From contig NZ_JAKLUA010000016.1 in NCBI RefSeq assembly GCF_022012435.1, forward strand, positions 62,001-126,000: a stretch of DNA of 64,000 nt, written 5' to 3'. Both the position numbers and the translations under genes were made by a program. Numbering within the stretch: the first letter of the stretch is position 1; each line of letters opens with the position of its first letter. This stretch comes from Bradyrhizobium zhengyangense. Lineage in GTDB: Bacteria > Pseudomonadota > Alphaproteobacteria > Rhizobiales > Xanthobacteraceae. Below, piece by piece: positions 34,879 to 44,323 of this stretch. The notes beneath the pieces are model-generated. The model saw only the letters and a list, made by a program, of their open reading frames with translations. It did not search any database and was not told the DNA's origin.

Positions 34879-36359
34879 TCGGTGCCTCCGCGCGCACGAT
34901 GGACCAGCGCGGTCGTGCTGAATCCCTTGAGGATGTCGACCAGCACGACCGTTCCCCCGGCGGCCTCGACGACCTCGTGACCGACCACCTGCTCGCGGGT
35001 GTAATCACCGCCCTTGACCAGCACGCTCGGCGTAATCCGCCTGATCAGGTCGATCGGCGTGTCGTCCTCGAAGATGACGACGAGATCGACCGCTTCGAGC
35101 GCGGCCAGCACCTCCGCGCGCGCCCGCTCGTCCTGGACCGGGCGATCGGCGCCCTTCAGCCGCCGTACCGAGGCGTCGCTGTTCAGCCCGACAATGAGGC
35201 GGTCGCAGGCTGCGCGCGCCGCGGTCAGCACCTTGACGTGGCCGGGATGCAGGATGTCGAAGCAGCCATTGGTGAAGCCGACACGCAGCCCCTCTCGCTT
35301 CCATTCGGCAAGCTGGGCCTCGAGGTGACCTGACGCGCTGACGACCTTCTCCTCGGCCGCAAGTGTGGCATGTGGCAGGATCTTTCGGCGCAGCTCATCG
35401 ACGCTGACGCTGGCGGTGCCCTGCTTGCCGACCGCCACCGCGGCCGCGGCACTGGCGACGCGCAGCGCCGTATCCCAATCCGCGCCGGCCGCGATCGACA
35501 CCGCGAGCGCGGCGGCAACGGTGTCGCCGGCGCCGGAGACGTCGCGCACCTTCACCGGGAAGGCGGGAACGTGGACGGCCTCGCCATGGCGCGGCACCAG
35601 CGTCATGCCCTGCTCGCCTTGCGTGACCAGGATCGCCTCGCAATCGGCGAGCCGCATCACGTCCTCGCTGGCATCGACGATGCTCTGCGGTGTGTCGGCG
35701 CGGCTGCGGGTGGCTTCCGAGAATTCCTTGCGGTTGGGCGTGAGCAGCGTGGCGCCGCGATAGATCGCCCAGTTCAGGCTCTTCGGATCGACGATCACCG
35801 GCTTGCCGGCCGCGCGTGCCGCATCGATGGTGTGGCGGATCACGCGCGCGGTCAGCACGCCCTTGGCGTAGTCGGACAGCAGCACGATATCGGCGCGCGC
35901 GATCTGCGGCAGGATCGCCTCGATTAGCCTGGTCTCGACTTCATCGGAGGCAGCCAGCGCCTGCTCCCAGTCCGCGCGCAGCATATGCGTGGAAAAATGC
36001 TCGGAGACGAAGCGGACTTTTCGCGTGGTCGGCCGCGACGGGTCGCACACCAGCACGCTTTCGATCCCGGCATAGTCTGCCAATGCCAGGGCGAGCTGCC
36101 TGCCGGCATTGTCCTCGCCGACGAGGCCGACGAAGACGCAGCGCGCACCGAGCGAAGCGATATTGCGCGCGACGTTGCCGGCGCCGCCGATATGGATCTC
36201 GCTGCGCTGGGCCGCGATGACGGGGGTCGGCGCCTCAGGCGAGATCCGCGACACCTCGCCATAGACGAACTCGTCCAGCATGATGTCGCCGATGCACAGC
36301 ACCGTGCGGCCGGAAATGGCTTGCGCGAGGGCATCGAAATCGAGAATCGGCGTCGGCAT
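34875..36359 (-). CDS. hldE: Bifunctional heptose 7-phosphate kinase / heptose 1-phosphate adenylyltransferase
   Basis: 494 residues from the ATG at 36359 (AAGG upstream; a TTG at 36365 is an alternative). The N-terminal ribokinase-type domain (about 1-320) has G-D-I-M-L-D-E, G-G-A-G-N-V-A-R-N and the anion-hole D-V-S-G-A-G-D-T-V-A-A. The C-terminal nucleotidyltransferase domain (about 350-494) has F-T-N-G-C-F-D-I-L-H-P-G-H-V. It makes ADP-glycero-manno-heptose precursors for the LPS inner core. Sits 12 nt after rfaD and overlaps waaL, so rfaD-hldE-waaL form an operon. Confidence 0.95.
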   Translation of the reverse strand: MPTPILDFDALAQAISGRTVLCIGDIMLDEFVYGEVSRISPEAPTPVIAAQRSEIHIGGAGNVARNIASLGARCVFVGLVGEDNAGRQLALALADYAGIESVLVCDPSRPTTRKVRFVSEHFSTHMLRADWEQALAASDEVETRLIEAILPQIARADIVLLSDYAKGVLTARVIRHTIDAARAAGKPVIVDPKSLNWAIYRGATLLTPNRKEFSEATRSRADTPQSIVDASEDVMRLADCEAILVTQGEQGMTLVPRHGEAVHVPAFPVKVRDVSGAGDTVAAALAVSIAAGADWDTALRVASAAAAVAVGKQGTASVSVDELRRKILPHATLAAEEKVVSASGHLEAQLAEWKREGLRVGFTNGCFDILHPGHVKVLTAARAACDRLIVGLNSDASVRRLKGADRPVQDERARAEVLAALEAVDLVVIFEDDTPIDLIRRITPSVLVKGGDYTREQVVGHEVVEAAGGTVVLVDILKGFSTTALVHRARGGTE

Positions 36360-36371
36360 GGTCAAATGGCC

Positions 36372-37352
36372 TTAACGGAAGCGGTCGGGCCGGTCGAGAT
36401 AGTCCCCGACATAGGCCTTCACCGCGTCCTCAAGCGCCGTGAAGCCGCCGTTATAGCCGGCGCGGCGAAGACGATCGACCTTGCTCTCGGTGAAATACTG
36501 GTACGCACCCCGGATCTGCTCGGGCATGTCGACATAGTCGATGTTGGGCCTTGTGCCGAGTGCGGCATAGGCAGCCAGCATCAGGTCCTTGAAGCTGCGC
36601 GCCTTGCCGGTGCCGACATTGAAAAGGCCGGAGACTTTAGGCGTCGCCAGCAGCCACAGGATGACGCGCACGACGTCGTCGACATAGATGAAATCGCGGC
36701 GCTGGTCACCGTCGGCGATGCCGTCGCGATGCGACTTGAACAGCTGCACCACGCGGCCCGCCTTGACGTCGTCGAAGCGGCGCGCCAGCACGCTCATCAT
36801 CGAACCCTTGTGGTATTCGTTGGGGCCGAACACGTTGAAGAATTTCAGACCGGCCCATTGCGGCGGCAGTTTCTCAGCCCGCGCGATGCGCTCGGCGACC
36901 GCCAGATCGAACAGCTGCTTGCTCCAGCCGTAGAGATTCATCGGCCGCAGCTTCTTCAACGCCGCCAGCGAGGCATCGTCGTCAAAACCTTCCGCACCGT
37001 CGCCATAGGTCGCGGCCGACGACGCGTAGATCAGCGGCACCGCACCCTCCGTGCACCAGTCCAAGAGGCGCATCGAGAAGCGGAAATTGGTCTCGATCAC
37101 GAGATCGCCGTCGGTCGCGGTGGTCTCGGAAATCGCCCCCAGATGGATCACGGCATCCAGCTTGCGGCCCTTCAGCCAGTTGGAGAGCTCGGCCGGAGGC
37201 ACGATATCCACAAGCTGTCGCTTGGCGAGATTGCGCCACTTGCCGTCGCTGCCGAGGAGGTCGCAGACCACGACGTCGCTGCGGCCGGAATCGTTGAGCG
37301 CGGCGACCACATTCGATCCGATAAAACCGGCCCCGCCGGTCACCAGCAACAT
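36372..37352 (-). CDS. rfaD: ADP-glyceromanno-heptose 6-epimerase
   Basis: 326 residues from the ATG at 37352. It begins M-L-L-V-T-G-G-A-G-F-I-G-S-N, and has Y-A-S-S-A-A-T-Y-G, the catalytic Y-G-W-S-K (Tyr-X3-Lys), the F-F-N-V-F-G-P-N-E-Y-H-K-G block and D-F-I-Y-V-D-D-V, diagnostic of HldD/RfaD. Converts ADP-D-glycero- to ADP-L-glycero-manno-heptose. First gene of the operon, divergent from waaF. Confidence 0.94.
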   Translation of the reverse strand: MLLVTGGAGFIGSNVVAALNDSGRSDVVVCDLLGSDGKWRNLAKRQLVDIVPPAELSNWLKGRKLDAVIHLGAISETTATDGDLVIETNFRFSMRLLDWCTEGAVPLIYASSAATYGDGAEGFDDDASLAALKKLRPMNLYGWSKQLFDLAVAERIARAEKLPPQWAGLKFFNVFGPNEYHKGSMMSVLARRFDDVKAGRVVQLFKSHRDGIADGDQRRDFIYVDDVVRVILWLLATPKVSGLFNVGTGKARSFKDLMLAAYAALGTRPNIDYVDMPEQIRGAYQYFTESKVDRLRRAGYNGGFTALEDAVKAYVGDYLDRPDRFR

Positions 37353-37524
37353 TCCAACCACCCTGCCCGATCTTGTGCGGCCCGATACCTGCCGTAGCGC
37401 ATCATCTGCCAAAGTGTAAGCATTTTGGGCGGACGCATTTGGACTCGCCCTCTCCCAGCTTTACCTGCCGGCCCGGAGCGGCTACCGAACCGCCACATCG
37501 AGAGCATAGCGGTCCAATTAACGA

Positions 37525-38613
37525 ATGAATATTGATTCGCATCTTGGCGGGAATGAGGAGCGGAGCGACACACGCCCGATTCTGATCATCCCCTATATGT
37601 GGATCGGTGATTTCGTCCGGAATCACACCGTGGTCAGGGTCCTGAAGGAGCGATGGCCGAACCGGCCGGTGGATCTCCTCGCCACGCCCCTTTGCGCTCC
37701 CCTGGTCGACTACATGCCCGGCGTGCGCGCCGGCATCGTCTGGGACCTGCCCCGCAGCCGCCTGGCGCTACGCCGCCAGTTCGGCCTCGCAAAACTCCTG
37801 CGCGAGCGGAACTACGGCACGGCCTTGGTGCTACCCCGCACCTGGAAGGCCGCCATTGCGCCGACCTTGGCCGGCATCCCCGAACGGGTCGGCTGGGTCG
37901 GCGAATTCAGGTTCGGACTGATCAATCGATGGCGCTGGGGCGAGAGCAAGCTCCCCCGCTTCATCGACGAGAATGCCGCTTTGGCGCAACCGGACGGCGC
38001 GCCGCTGCCCCCGGAATGGCCGGTGCCGCAATTGCGGGTTCCGCCTGAGGAGATCGCCCGCTGGTGCCAGGCCAACGGCCTCAGCGCCGGCGCGGCCGTG
38101 GCGCTCGCTCCCGGTTCGGTCGGAGTGTCGAAACGCTGGACCTCCTATCCGGAGGCCGCCCGCCTGCTGGTCGAGCGCGGCCTCGAAGTCTGGGTGGTCG
38201 GCGGTCCCGCGGAAAAGGGCCTCGCGCAGGAGATCGTCGCAGCCGGCGGCCCGGGGACCGCTGGTGGCCCCGGCGTGCGCGACCTCACCGGCAACGATTT
38301 GCGCAACGGCGTCCTCGCCATGGCGGCGGCCGGCGTCGCCATCTCCAACGATTCAGGCCTGATGCATATCGCGGCCGCACTGGGCACGCCCACCATGGGC
38401 ATTTTCGGCCCGACCAGCCCCTATCTCTGGGCGCCATTGAACGGCCTTGCCGCGACGGTCGTGCAGACCAAGAGCGTGCTGTCGTGCCAGCCCTGCCAGA
38501 GCACGGTCTGCAAGATGAACGATCATCGCTGCATGCGAGACATCGCGGCAAGCGACGTGGTGGGGATTGCGCAGCAGGTGCTGAGCGAGGCTGGCAAGCA
38601 GGCTGAGAGCTGA
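37525..38613 (+). CDS. waaF: LPS heptosyltransferase II (GT9)
   Basis: 362 residues. GT9 features: I-L-I-I-P-Y-M-W-I-G-D near the start, A-L-A-P-G-S-V-G-V-S-K-R-W in the donor domain and S-N-D-S-G-L-M-H-I-A-A-A-L-G-T-P. A C-terminal Cys-containing segment (C-Q-P-C-Q-S-T-V-C-K-M-N-D-H-R-C-M) is typical of WaaF-type enzymes. It adds a heptose from ADP-heptose to the inner core in the cytoplasm. Divergent from rfaD-hldE, sharing a 170-nt promoter region. Confidence 0.92.
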   Translation: MNIDSHLGGNEERSDTRPILIIPYMWIGDFVRNHTVVRVLKERWPNRPVDLLATPLCAPLVDYMPGVRAGIVWDLPRSRLALRRQFGLAKLLRERNYGTALVLPRTWKAAIAPTLAGIPERVGWVGEFRFGLINRWRWGESKLPRFIDENAALAQPDGAPLPPEWPVPQLRVPPEEIARWCQANGLSAGAAVALAPGSVGVSKRWTSYPEAARLLVERGLEVWVVGGPAEKGLAQEIVAAGGPGTAGGPGVRDLTGNDLRNGVLAMAAAGVAISNDSGLMHIAAALGTPTMGIFGPTSPYLWAPLNGLAATVVQTKSVLSCQPCQSTVCKMNDHRCMRDIAASDVVGIAQQVLSEAGKQAES

Positions 38614-38712
38614 GCGATCGACGGCTTTTGCCGGACGTCGCGCCGAACCTAACTTATGTTGGATACACCCTCGGGAAGAATTGGCATCCTCTCGCTTCAG
38701 GGGAAAAAGCCA

Positions 38713-38895
38713 ATGGACGAAGACTTCATCAGAGGGCGCGCTCAAGACATCCGCGAGCTCGCGGCGAAAGCGGACTCGTTCACCCGGAAGCGTCTGCTCG
38801 ATCTTGCCGACACCTACGAGCGCAGGCTTCATCCGGTGCCGCATGCCGCGCCAGGACTCGCGGGCCGGCATTCGCAGCCGCAGATGAAGCGGTAG
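38713..38895 (+). CDS. Small conserved helical protein
   Basis: 60 residues from the ATG at 38713; an in-frame start at 38656 would add 19 poorly conserved residues. The sequence M-D-E-D-F-I-R-G-R-A-Q-D-I-R-E-L-A is a charged helix, followed by a second helix ending R-R-L. Short proteins of this pattern recur in Bradyrhizobium (from memory); function unknown. Two bases separate it from the PilZ-like gene. Confidence 0.65.
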   Translation: MDEDFIRGRAQDIRELAAKADSFTRKRLLDLADTYERRLHPVPHAAPGLAGRHSQPQMKR

Positions 38896-38897
38896 GC

Positions 38898-39206
38898 ATG
38901 CTCAAGGAGAAAGAGCGCGAGAGCCAGCGCGTTTCGTTCGAGCGGCCGCTGTCGGCGCAGATGATGTCGATCGACGGCACCTGGCGCCGCCCCTGCCTGG
39001 TCAAAGACGTATCGGAAAGCGACGCCACCCTTCGCATCGAGACGTCGATTGAGGGCCTGGCGCTGACCGAGTTCTTCCTTCTCCTTTCCTCGACCGGACT
39101 TGCCTATCAACGATGCCAGCTCGACCGCATCAACGGCGACGAGCTCGAGGTCAGCTTCTTGCGGCAGAAGGCCCGGAAGAGGTCTAGCCGCGAGATGCCG
39201 GCTTGA
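38898..39206 (+). CDS. PilZ-like domain protein
   Basis: 102 residues from the ATG at 38898. The start has an R-x3-R-like pattern (Q-R-V-S-F-E-R) and a D-V-S-E-S-D-A segment in place of the D/N-x-S-x-x-G motif, so the c-di-GMP site is degenerate (no glycine after D-x-S-x-x). Beta-barrel-like strands follow. It may be a PilZ domain that no longer binds c-di-GMP. Co-transcribed with the 60-residue gene before it. Confidence 0.7.
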   Translation: MLKEKERESQRVSFERPLSAQMMSIDGTWRRPCLVKDVSESDATLRIETSIEGLALTEFFLLLSSTGLAYQRCQLDRINGDELEVSFLRQKARKRSSREMPA

Positions 39207-39285
39207 TCAAAGCGTGACGATTGGGTTTGCCGAAATTCGCGTGCGCGGCGCGCCGGCGAAATGTCGGCGGTGATCTTGGGATGAT

Positions 39286-39404
39286 GTCAATCTACACCTG
39301 TTTTGCCCGACAGGTCAAACAACTTTCGTAAAATTCGAATTTTGGCCGTGCGCGTCCGGCAAGCCATCTGCGCCGGCTACTGTGCATGGGGTTGTTTTCG
39401 CTTT
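39286..39404. repeat. Probable Bradyrhizobium intergenic repeat
   Basis: The stretch contains CCTGTTTTGCCCGACAGG (a small palindrome), an AAAATTCGAATTTT palindrome and the end block TGTGCATGGGGTTGTTTTCG. I recall very similar intergenic segments repeated across Bradyrhizobium genomes, but only one copy is present here, so repetition is not shown by this window. Confidence 0.45.
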
Positions 39405-39417
39405 TTGGAAAAGCGGC

Positions 39418-40455
39418 TCAGAGCAGCGGACGATAGATCTCGCCGATCCGGACCGCCTCGGCATCGAGGCTGAACTTCTCGAGCACCCGAGCGCGCCCCC
39501 GCTCGCCCATCGCCGTCGCTGCAGCGACGTCGCGCATCAGCGGTTCCAGCGCCGCCGCCAGCGCCTCCGCATCGCCGGTCGGGATCAGCACGCCGCTTAC
39601 GCCATCCTCGACCACCAGCGTCGCGGCGCCTGCACGCGCGGCAACAAGCGCACTGCCGGTCGCCATCGCTTCGATCAGCGTCAGGCCAAAACCTTCGTTG
39701 CGCGAGGTGAAGGCGTAGATCGTCAGCCGCTGATACCAGCGCTGCACCTCTTCGATCGGAAGCTCGCCGGTGATGACGATGCGCGATTGCAGGCCAGCCG
39801 CCTCGATGCGCTTCTTCAGGTCGTTCGCAAACGGCGTCTGTTCGGCCGTGACCTGGCCGACGATGACAGCCGTGAAGTCAGGATAGCGCGGCAGCGTCAG
39901 GCACATCGCATCGACGAACACATCAGTGCCCTTCTGCGCCCTGACGCGGCCGAAGCAGCCGATGGCGTAACGGCCGGGCAAGCCGCTTTCCGCGAACGCT
40001 GCGGCGCGATTGACCGGAGGCGCGTAGACATCGGTGTCGACGCCGTGCGGGATTACCGTCGATTGCACTTTCAGGAACGAGGCGGAGATGTCCGAGGTCG
40101 CGATGATCGCGTCCATCTGGCGGAGCAGCCAGCGCGTGATCCAGGTGTGATGACGCTGCGCCGCCGAGGTGAAGACCAGCTTGAACGGCCAGCCCAGCGC
40201 GCGCAGCAAGACGCCCACGATCATCTCGTTGTTGCGCCGCGCGTGCCAGATCATGGGCCTGTTGCGGCGCCATAGTTTCAGGACATCGCCGACGCCAAGC
40301 CGCGCAATCCCCTCCGGCGCATCGGAGCCGAACCAGCCGGCGCGATAGAGCTTTGCCAGCCGCGGCGCCACCATCCGGTTGGTCGCGGTGACCCCGGAAT
40401 AGCGCCTGTGCAGATTTGGCACGATCACTTGCAGATCGTCCGGGGAATTCGCCAC
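39418..40455 (-). CDS. lpcC: LPS core mannosyltransferase (LpcC-like, GT4)
   Basis: 345 residues, GTG start with GGAG 6-7 nt upstream. The arrangement W-H-A-R-R-N-N-E-M, F-T-S-A-A-Q-R-x-H-T, A-T-S-D-x-S, C-F-G-R-V-R-x-Q-K-G-T-D and S-R-N-E-G-F-G-L-T closely follows LpcC of Rhizobium leguminosarum, which transfers mannose from GDP-mannose to the inner core Kdo. The GDP-mannose would come from the manC product at 24.8-26.2 kb. Divergent from galE. Confidence 0.87.
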   Translation of the reverse strand: MANSPDDLQVIVPNLHRRYSGVTATNRMVAPRLAKLYRAGWFGSDAPEGIARLGVGDVLKLWRRNRPMIWHARRNNEMIVGVLLRALGWPFKLVFTSAAQRHHTWITRWLLRQMDAIIATSDISASFLKVQSTVIPHGVDTDVYAPPVNRAAAFAESGLPGRYAIGCFGRVRAQKGTDVFVDAMCLTLPRYPDFTAVIVGQVTAEQTPFANDLKKRIEAAGLQSRIVITGELPIEEVQRWYQRLTIYAFTSRNEGFGLTLIEAMATGSALVAARAGAATLVVEDGVSGVLIPTGDAEALAAALEPLMRDVAAATAMGERGRARVLEKFSLDAEAVRIGEIYRPLL

Positions 40456-40581
40456 GTCATGCTCCGTTTGGTGCGTCCCCTATACGCAACATTAAGCATA
40501 GTGACCAGTTCAGCCGGGCCGAAACCCCCTCTTCACCGCGCAAACGTTAACTTGGCGCGTTGATCGATGACGGGTGAGACC

Positions 40582-41595
40582 ATGACTGTGCTAGTCACCG
40601 GCGGCGCCGGCTATATCGGAAGTCACACGGTCCTAGCGCTGGCGGAAGCCGGCGAGGACGTCGTCGTGATCGACGATCTCTCCACGGGTTTCTCCACCTA
40701 TCTACCCGAAGGCGTGCCGCTGTTCATCGGCGATGCCGGCGACGAGAACCTGGTCGAAGGCGTCATCGCCCAGCACGACATCGAGAGCATCATCCATTTC
40801 GCGGGCTCGGTGGTCGTGCCGGAGTCGATGCGCGATCCGCTCGGCTATTACCGCAACAACTTCATGACCGCGCGCAATTTGCTCAACGTCGCGGTGAAGC
40901 GCGGCATCAGCCGCTTCATCTTCTCCTCGACCGCCGCCGTCTACGGCAATCCCGACCTGGTGCCGGTGCCCGAGCACGCGCCGACGCGGCCGCTGTCGCC
41001 TTACGGCTCGTCGAAGCTGATGACCGAGATCATGCTGCACGACGTCGCCGCCGCCTACGGCATGCAGTACGTGACCCTGCGCTACTTCAACGTCGCCGGC
41101 GCCGATCCGCAGGCGCGCATCGGCCTTGCCACCGTCGGCGCCACGCATCTGCTCAAGATCGCGGTCGAGGCCGCGACCGGTCAGCGCGCCAAGATCGACG
41201 TGTTCGGCACCGACTATCCGACCCCCGACGGCAGCTGCATTCGCGACTTCATCCACGTCACCGACCTGTCGCAGGCGCACCGCTCGGCGCTGGCCTATTT
41301 GCGCAATGGCGGCGCCTCGACGACGTTGAATTGCGGCTATGGCCGCGGCTATTCGGTGCTGGAGACCATCGACGCCGTGCGCCGGGTGTCGGGCCGCAGC
41401 TTCGCCGTCCAATACGCCCCGCGCCGGCCCGGCGACATCATGACCATGGTCGCCGACACCAGCCGCATCCGCGGCCTGCTCGACTGGAAGCCGCAATACG
41501 AGGACCTCGAGACCATCGCGGCCCACGCGCTGGCCTGGGAGGACAAGCTGTTCCGGGAGCGCCATGGCGAGCTCCGCCAAGCCGCCTCGGCCTAA
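40582..41595 (+). CDS. galE: UDP-glucose 4-epimerase
   Basis: 337 residues from the ATG at 40582 (an ATG at 40567 adds five residues). Starts V-L-V-T-G-G-A-G-Y-I-G-S-H-T; has S-S-T-A-A-V-Y-G, the catalytic Y-G-S-S-K and the R-Y-F-N-V-A-G-A-D block followed by D-G-S-C-I-R-D-F-I-H-V, which together identify GalE. It interconverts UDP-glucose and UDP-galactose for polysaccharide synthesis. Confidence 0.95.
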   Translation: MTVLVTGGAGYIGSHTVLALAEAGEDVVVIDDLSTGFSTYLPEGVPLFIGDAGDENLVEGVIAQHDIESIIHFAGSVVVPESMRDPLGYYRNNFMTARNLLNVAVKRGISRFIFSSTAAVYGNPDLVPVPEHAPTRPLSPYGSSKLMTEIMLHDVAAAYGMQYVTLRYFNVAGADPQARIGLATVGATHLLKIAVEAATGQRAKIDVFGTDYPTPDGSCIRDFIHVTDLSQAHRSALAYLRNGGASTTLNCGYGRGYSVLETIDAVRRVSGRSFAVQYAPRRPGDIMTMVADTSRIRGLLDWKPQYEDLETIAAHALAWEDKLFRERHGELRQAASA

Positions 41596-41713
41596 AATCG
41601 CATCCTGTGCAAGCCCTTAATTGGGCTTGAAAAGCGGAGCTTTAGCGGGCACAGAGGCCATTCGATCCCTGACGCGCGGGCAGGCTTTTCCCTGCGCCGT
41701 CAATGGACTACGG

Positions 41714-43519
41714 ATGGCCCAGTTTCCAAAGAAAATCACCGACGATCCCTATGCGGCGATGGTCCTCATTCGCCGCCTGGTCATGGAACAGGGGGTCGTC
41801 TACTGGCGGCGCTACGTCATTGCCTTCACGTTCATGGCGGCTGCCGCGGGCGCGACCGCAGGCGCGACCTACGTGCTTGGCCAGGTCATCAACCAGGCCT
41901 ATGTCGACAAGAACATCCCGGGCATCGCGATGTTCTCGGGCATCACGGTGATTCTGCTGTTCATCAAGGGCGTGGCGACTTACGGCCACATGGTGATCCT
42001 GACCAAGATCAGCAACGCCATCCTCGCCAACAACCAGCGCCAGCTGTTCGCAAAACTGATGCGCGAGAGCGTCGGTTTCTTCTCCGAGCGGCATTCGTCC
42101 GAATTCCTGGCGCGGCTCACAGCCGGCGCCAAATCCATCACTGACGTGCTCAACATGCTGGTCAACGCCATCGGCCGCGATCTCTTGATGCTGGTGGCCA
42201 TGATCGGCGTGATGGTGTGGCAGGATCCGCTGATGTCGTTCATCGGCCTCGTCGCAGTGCCGCCGGCGATGCTGGTGCTGCGCAAGCTGGTCAAGCGCAT
42301 CAAGGGCCTCGCCTACAACCAGTTCACCGGCACCGCCGACATCATGGAGACGATGCAGGAATCGCTGCAGGGCATCCGCACCGTGAAGGCCTTCACGCTC
42401 GAAGCGACGATGCAGGAGCGTATCGACGAGAACATCGCGATCGTCGAGCGCAACGCCAACAAGATGGCCCGCGTCGCCAATCGCTCCAATCCGCTGATGG
42501 AGATGCTCGGCGGCTTCGCGGTCGCCGGCTGCCTGCTCTACGGCGGCTACAGCGTGGTCGCGCTCAACGCCACGCCGGGCGCGTTCTTCTCGTTCATGAC
42601 GGCGTTCCTGATGGCGACCGAGCCCGCCAAGCGGCTGGCCCGGCTCAACATCGATTTGAACAGCCAGCTCGTCGGCGCGCGCATGCTGCTCGAAGTCGTC
42701 GACAGCCCCGCCAGCGAGCACTCCGACGACGACAAGCCGGCGCTGAAGCTCTCCGACGCCCGCATCGAGCTGCGCGACGTCAGCTTCTCTTATCGCAATG
42801 GCGAGACGGTGCTCAACCGCATGAGCTTCGTTGCCGAGCCCGGCAAGGTCACCGCTTTGGTCGGCCCCTCCGGCGGCGGCAAGTCGACCGTGCTGGCGCT
42901 GCTCTTGCGCTTCTACGAGGTGACGCAAGGCGACATCGTCATCGACGGCCAGTCGATCGGCGCGGTCTCGCGCAAATCGCTGCGGGCGCAGACTGCCTAT
43001 GTCGGCCAGGACGTCTATCTGTTCCGCGACACCATTCGCAACAACATCGCCTTCGGCAAGCCGGGCGCAAGCGAGGACGAGATCATCGAGGCCGCAAAGG
43101 CCGCCTGCGCGCATGATTTCATCACGAGCTTCCCGCTCGGCTATGACACGCCGGTCGGCGAGCACGGCACGCAGCTCTCCGGCGGCCAGCGCCAGCGCAT
43201 TGCGGTGGCGCGTGCGCTGATCAAGAACGCGTCGATCATCCTGCTCGACGAAGCAACCGCCGCGCTCGATTCCGAATCCGAGCGGCAGGTGCAGGAGGCG
43301 ATCGAGCATCTCTGCCAGAGCCGCACCACCATCGTGATCGCGCATCGCCTGCACACCATCATGCGCGCCGATGCGATCCTGGTGGTCGAGGGCGGCGAGA
43401 TTGTCGAGCAGGGCCGGCATGACGATTTGCTGCGCCGCTCGGGCCGCTATGCTTCGTTCTTCCGCCTTCAAAACCACGACACAGGCTTGGCGCTGGCGCC
43501 GATCAGCGCAACCGCATAG
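41714..43519 (+). CDS. ABC exporter, fused permease/ATPase (MsbA-like)
   Basis: 601 residues from the ATG at 41714; the open frame upstream is not family-like. Six membrane helices (about 20-320) and a nucleotide-binding domain with Walker A G-P-S-G-G-G-K-S-T, Q-loop Y-V-G-Q-D, signature L-S-G-G-Q-R-Q-R and Walker B I-I-L-L-D-E-A. Homodimeric type IV exporters of this group move lipids, LPS precursors or peptides; its location after galE in the envelope region favours a lipid or glycan cargo. Not proven to be the essential MsbA. Confidence 0.9.
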   Translation: MAQFPKKITDDPYAAMVLIRRLVMEQGVVYWRRYVIAFTFMAAAAGATAGATYVLGQVINQAYVDKNIPGIAMFSGITVILLFIKGVATYGHMVILTKISNAILANNQRQLFAKLMRESVGFFSERHSSEFLARLTAGAKSITDVLNMLVNAIGRDLLMLVAMIGVMVWQDPLMSFIGLVAVPPAMLVLRKLVKRIKGLAYNQFTGTADIMETMQESLQGIRTVKAFTLEATMQERIDENIAIVERNANKMARVANRSNPLMEMLGGFAVAGCLLYGGYSVVALNATPGAFFSFMTAFLMATEPAKRLARLNIDLNSQLVGARMLLEVVDSPASEHSDDDKPALKLSDARIELRDVSFSYRNGETVLNRMSFVAEPGKVTALVGPSGGGKSTVLALLLRFYEVTQGDIVIDGQSIGAVSRKSLRAQTAYVGQDVYLFRDTIRNNIAFGKPGASEDEIIEAAKAACAHDFITSFPLGYDTPVGEHGTQLSGGQRQRIAVARALIKNASIILLDEATAALDSESERQVQEAIEHLCQSRTTIVIAHRLHTIMRADAILVVEGGEIVEQGRHDDLLRRSGRYASFFRLQNHDTGLALAPISATA

Positions 43520-43555
43520 AGTTCCCTTCCACCTCAAGAGCAGCGAGACCGCCTC

Positions 43556-44257
43556 ATGAACGCCGCATCCTACGTGATTCCGCTTCCGCCCCAGGCTTCG
43601 CTCCCTGTCGTCGGCGAGAGCGGCCGCTATCCGGTGCGCCGCATCTGGTGCGTCGGCCGTAACTATCTCGAGCACATCCGCGAGATGGGCAATGACGAAC
43701 GCGCGCCGCCGTTCTTCTTCGCCAAGCACGCCGACATGCTGGTGCCCGATGGCGCCGCCATTCCCTATCCGCCGCTGACCAAGGATCTGCATCACGAGGT
43801 CGAGCTCGTCGTCGCGATGAAGAGCGGCGGGCTGAACATCCCTGCCGACAAGGCGCTCGATCACGTCTACGGCTATGCCGTCGGCATCGACCTGACCCGC
43901 CGCGACCTCCAGATCGCCTCGCGCAAGAAGGAGCGTCCGTGGGAGATCGGCAAGTCGTTCGATGGTTCGGCGCCCTGCTCCGCGGTGCAGCCGGCCTCGA
44001 AGATCGGCCATCCCTCCAAAGGCAAGATCTGGCTCACTGTCAACGGCAAGGAAGCGCAGAAGGGCGACCTTACCGAGCTGATCTGGAATGTGCCTGAAAT
44101 CATCTGGCAGCTCTCGCAGCAGGTGAAGCTCGCCGCCGGCGACATCATCATGACGGGCACGCCGGCCGGCGTGTCGCAGCTTCAGCCTGGCGACAAGCTC
44201 GAATGCGGCGTCGACGGCGTCGGCACGCTGAAGGTCTCGATCGGCCAGCCGGAATAG
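43556..44257 (+). CDS. Fumarylacetoacetate hydrolase family protein
   Basis: 233 residues. Metal ligands and catalytic motifs of the FAH superfamily: C-V-G-R-N-Y-x-E-H, F-F-A-K, H-H-E-V-E-L-V-V-A and G-T-P-A-G-V. The F-F-F-A-K-H-A-D and P-W-E-I-G-K-S-F-D blocks suit fumarylpyruvate hydrolase or acylpyruvase members acting on aromatic-ring cleavage products or on maleylpyruvate-type acids. Monocistronic with a strong terminator. Confidence 0.88.
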   Translation: MNAASYVIPLPPQASLPVVGESGRYPVRRIWCVGRNYLEHIREMGNDERAPPFFFAKHADMLVPDGAAIPYPPLTKDLHHEVELVVAMKSGGLNIPADKALDHVYGYAVGIDLTRRDLQIASRKKERPWEIGKSFDGSAPCSAVQPASKIGHPSKGKIWLTVNGKEAQKGDLTELIWNVPEIIWQLSQQVKLAAGDIIMTGTPAGVSQLQPGDKLECGVDGVGTLKVSIGQPE

Positions 44258-44277
44258 GCCTCCAACATCCCGAAATC

Positions 44278-44311
44278 AAAAGGGCCCCGGACATTGTCCG
44301 GGGCCCTTTTT
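44278..44311. terminator. Strong bidirectional terminator
   Basis: A 15-bp perfect stem with an ATT loop, flanked by A-run and T-run on either side, between the convergent FAH and NTF2-like genes; it suits both. Confidence 0.85.
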
Positions 44312-44323
44312 AGTTCGATCTTT

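Noticed and set aside
41708..44011. 767-codon minus-strand open frame
   Set aside because: Antisense to the ABC exporter and FAH genes; rich in Arg, Asp and His as expected of a shadow frame.
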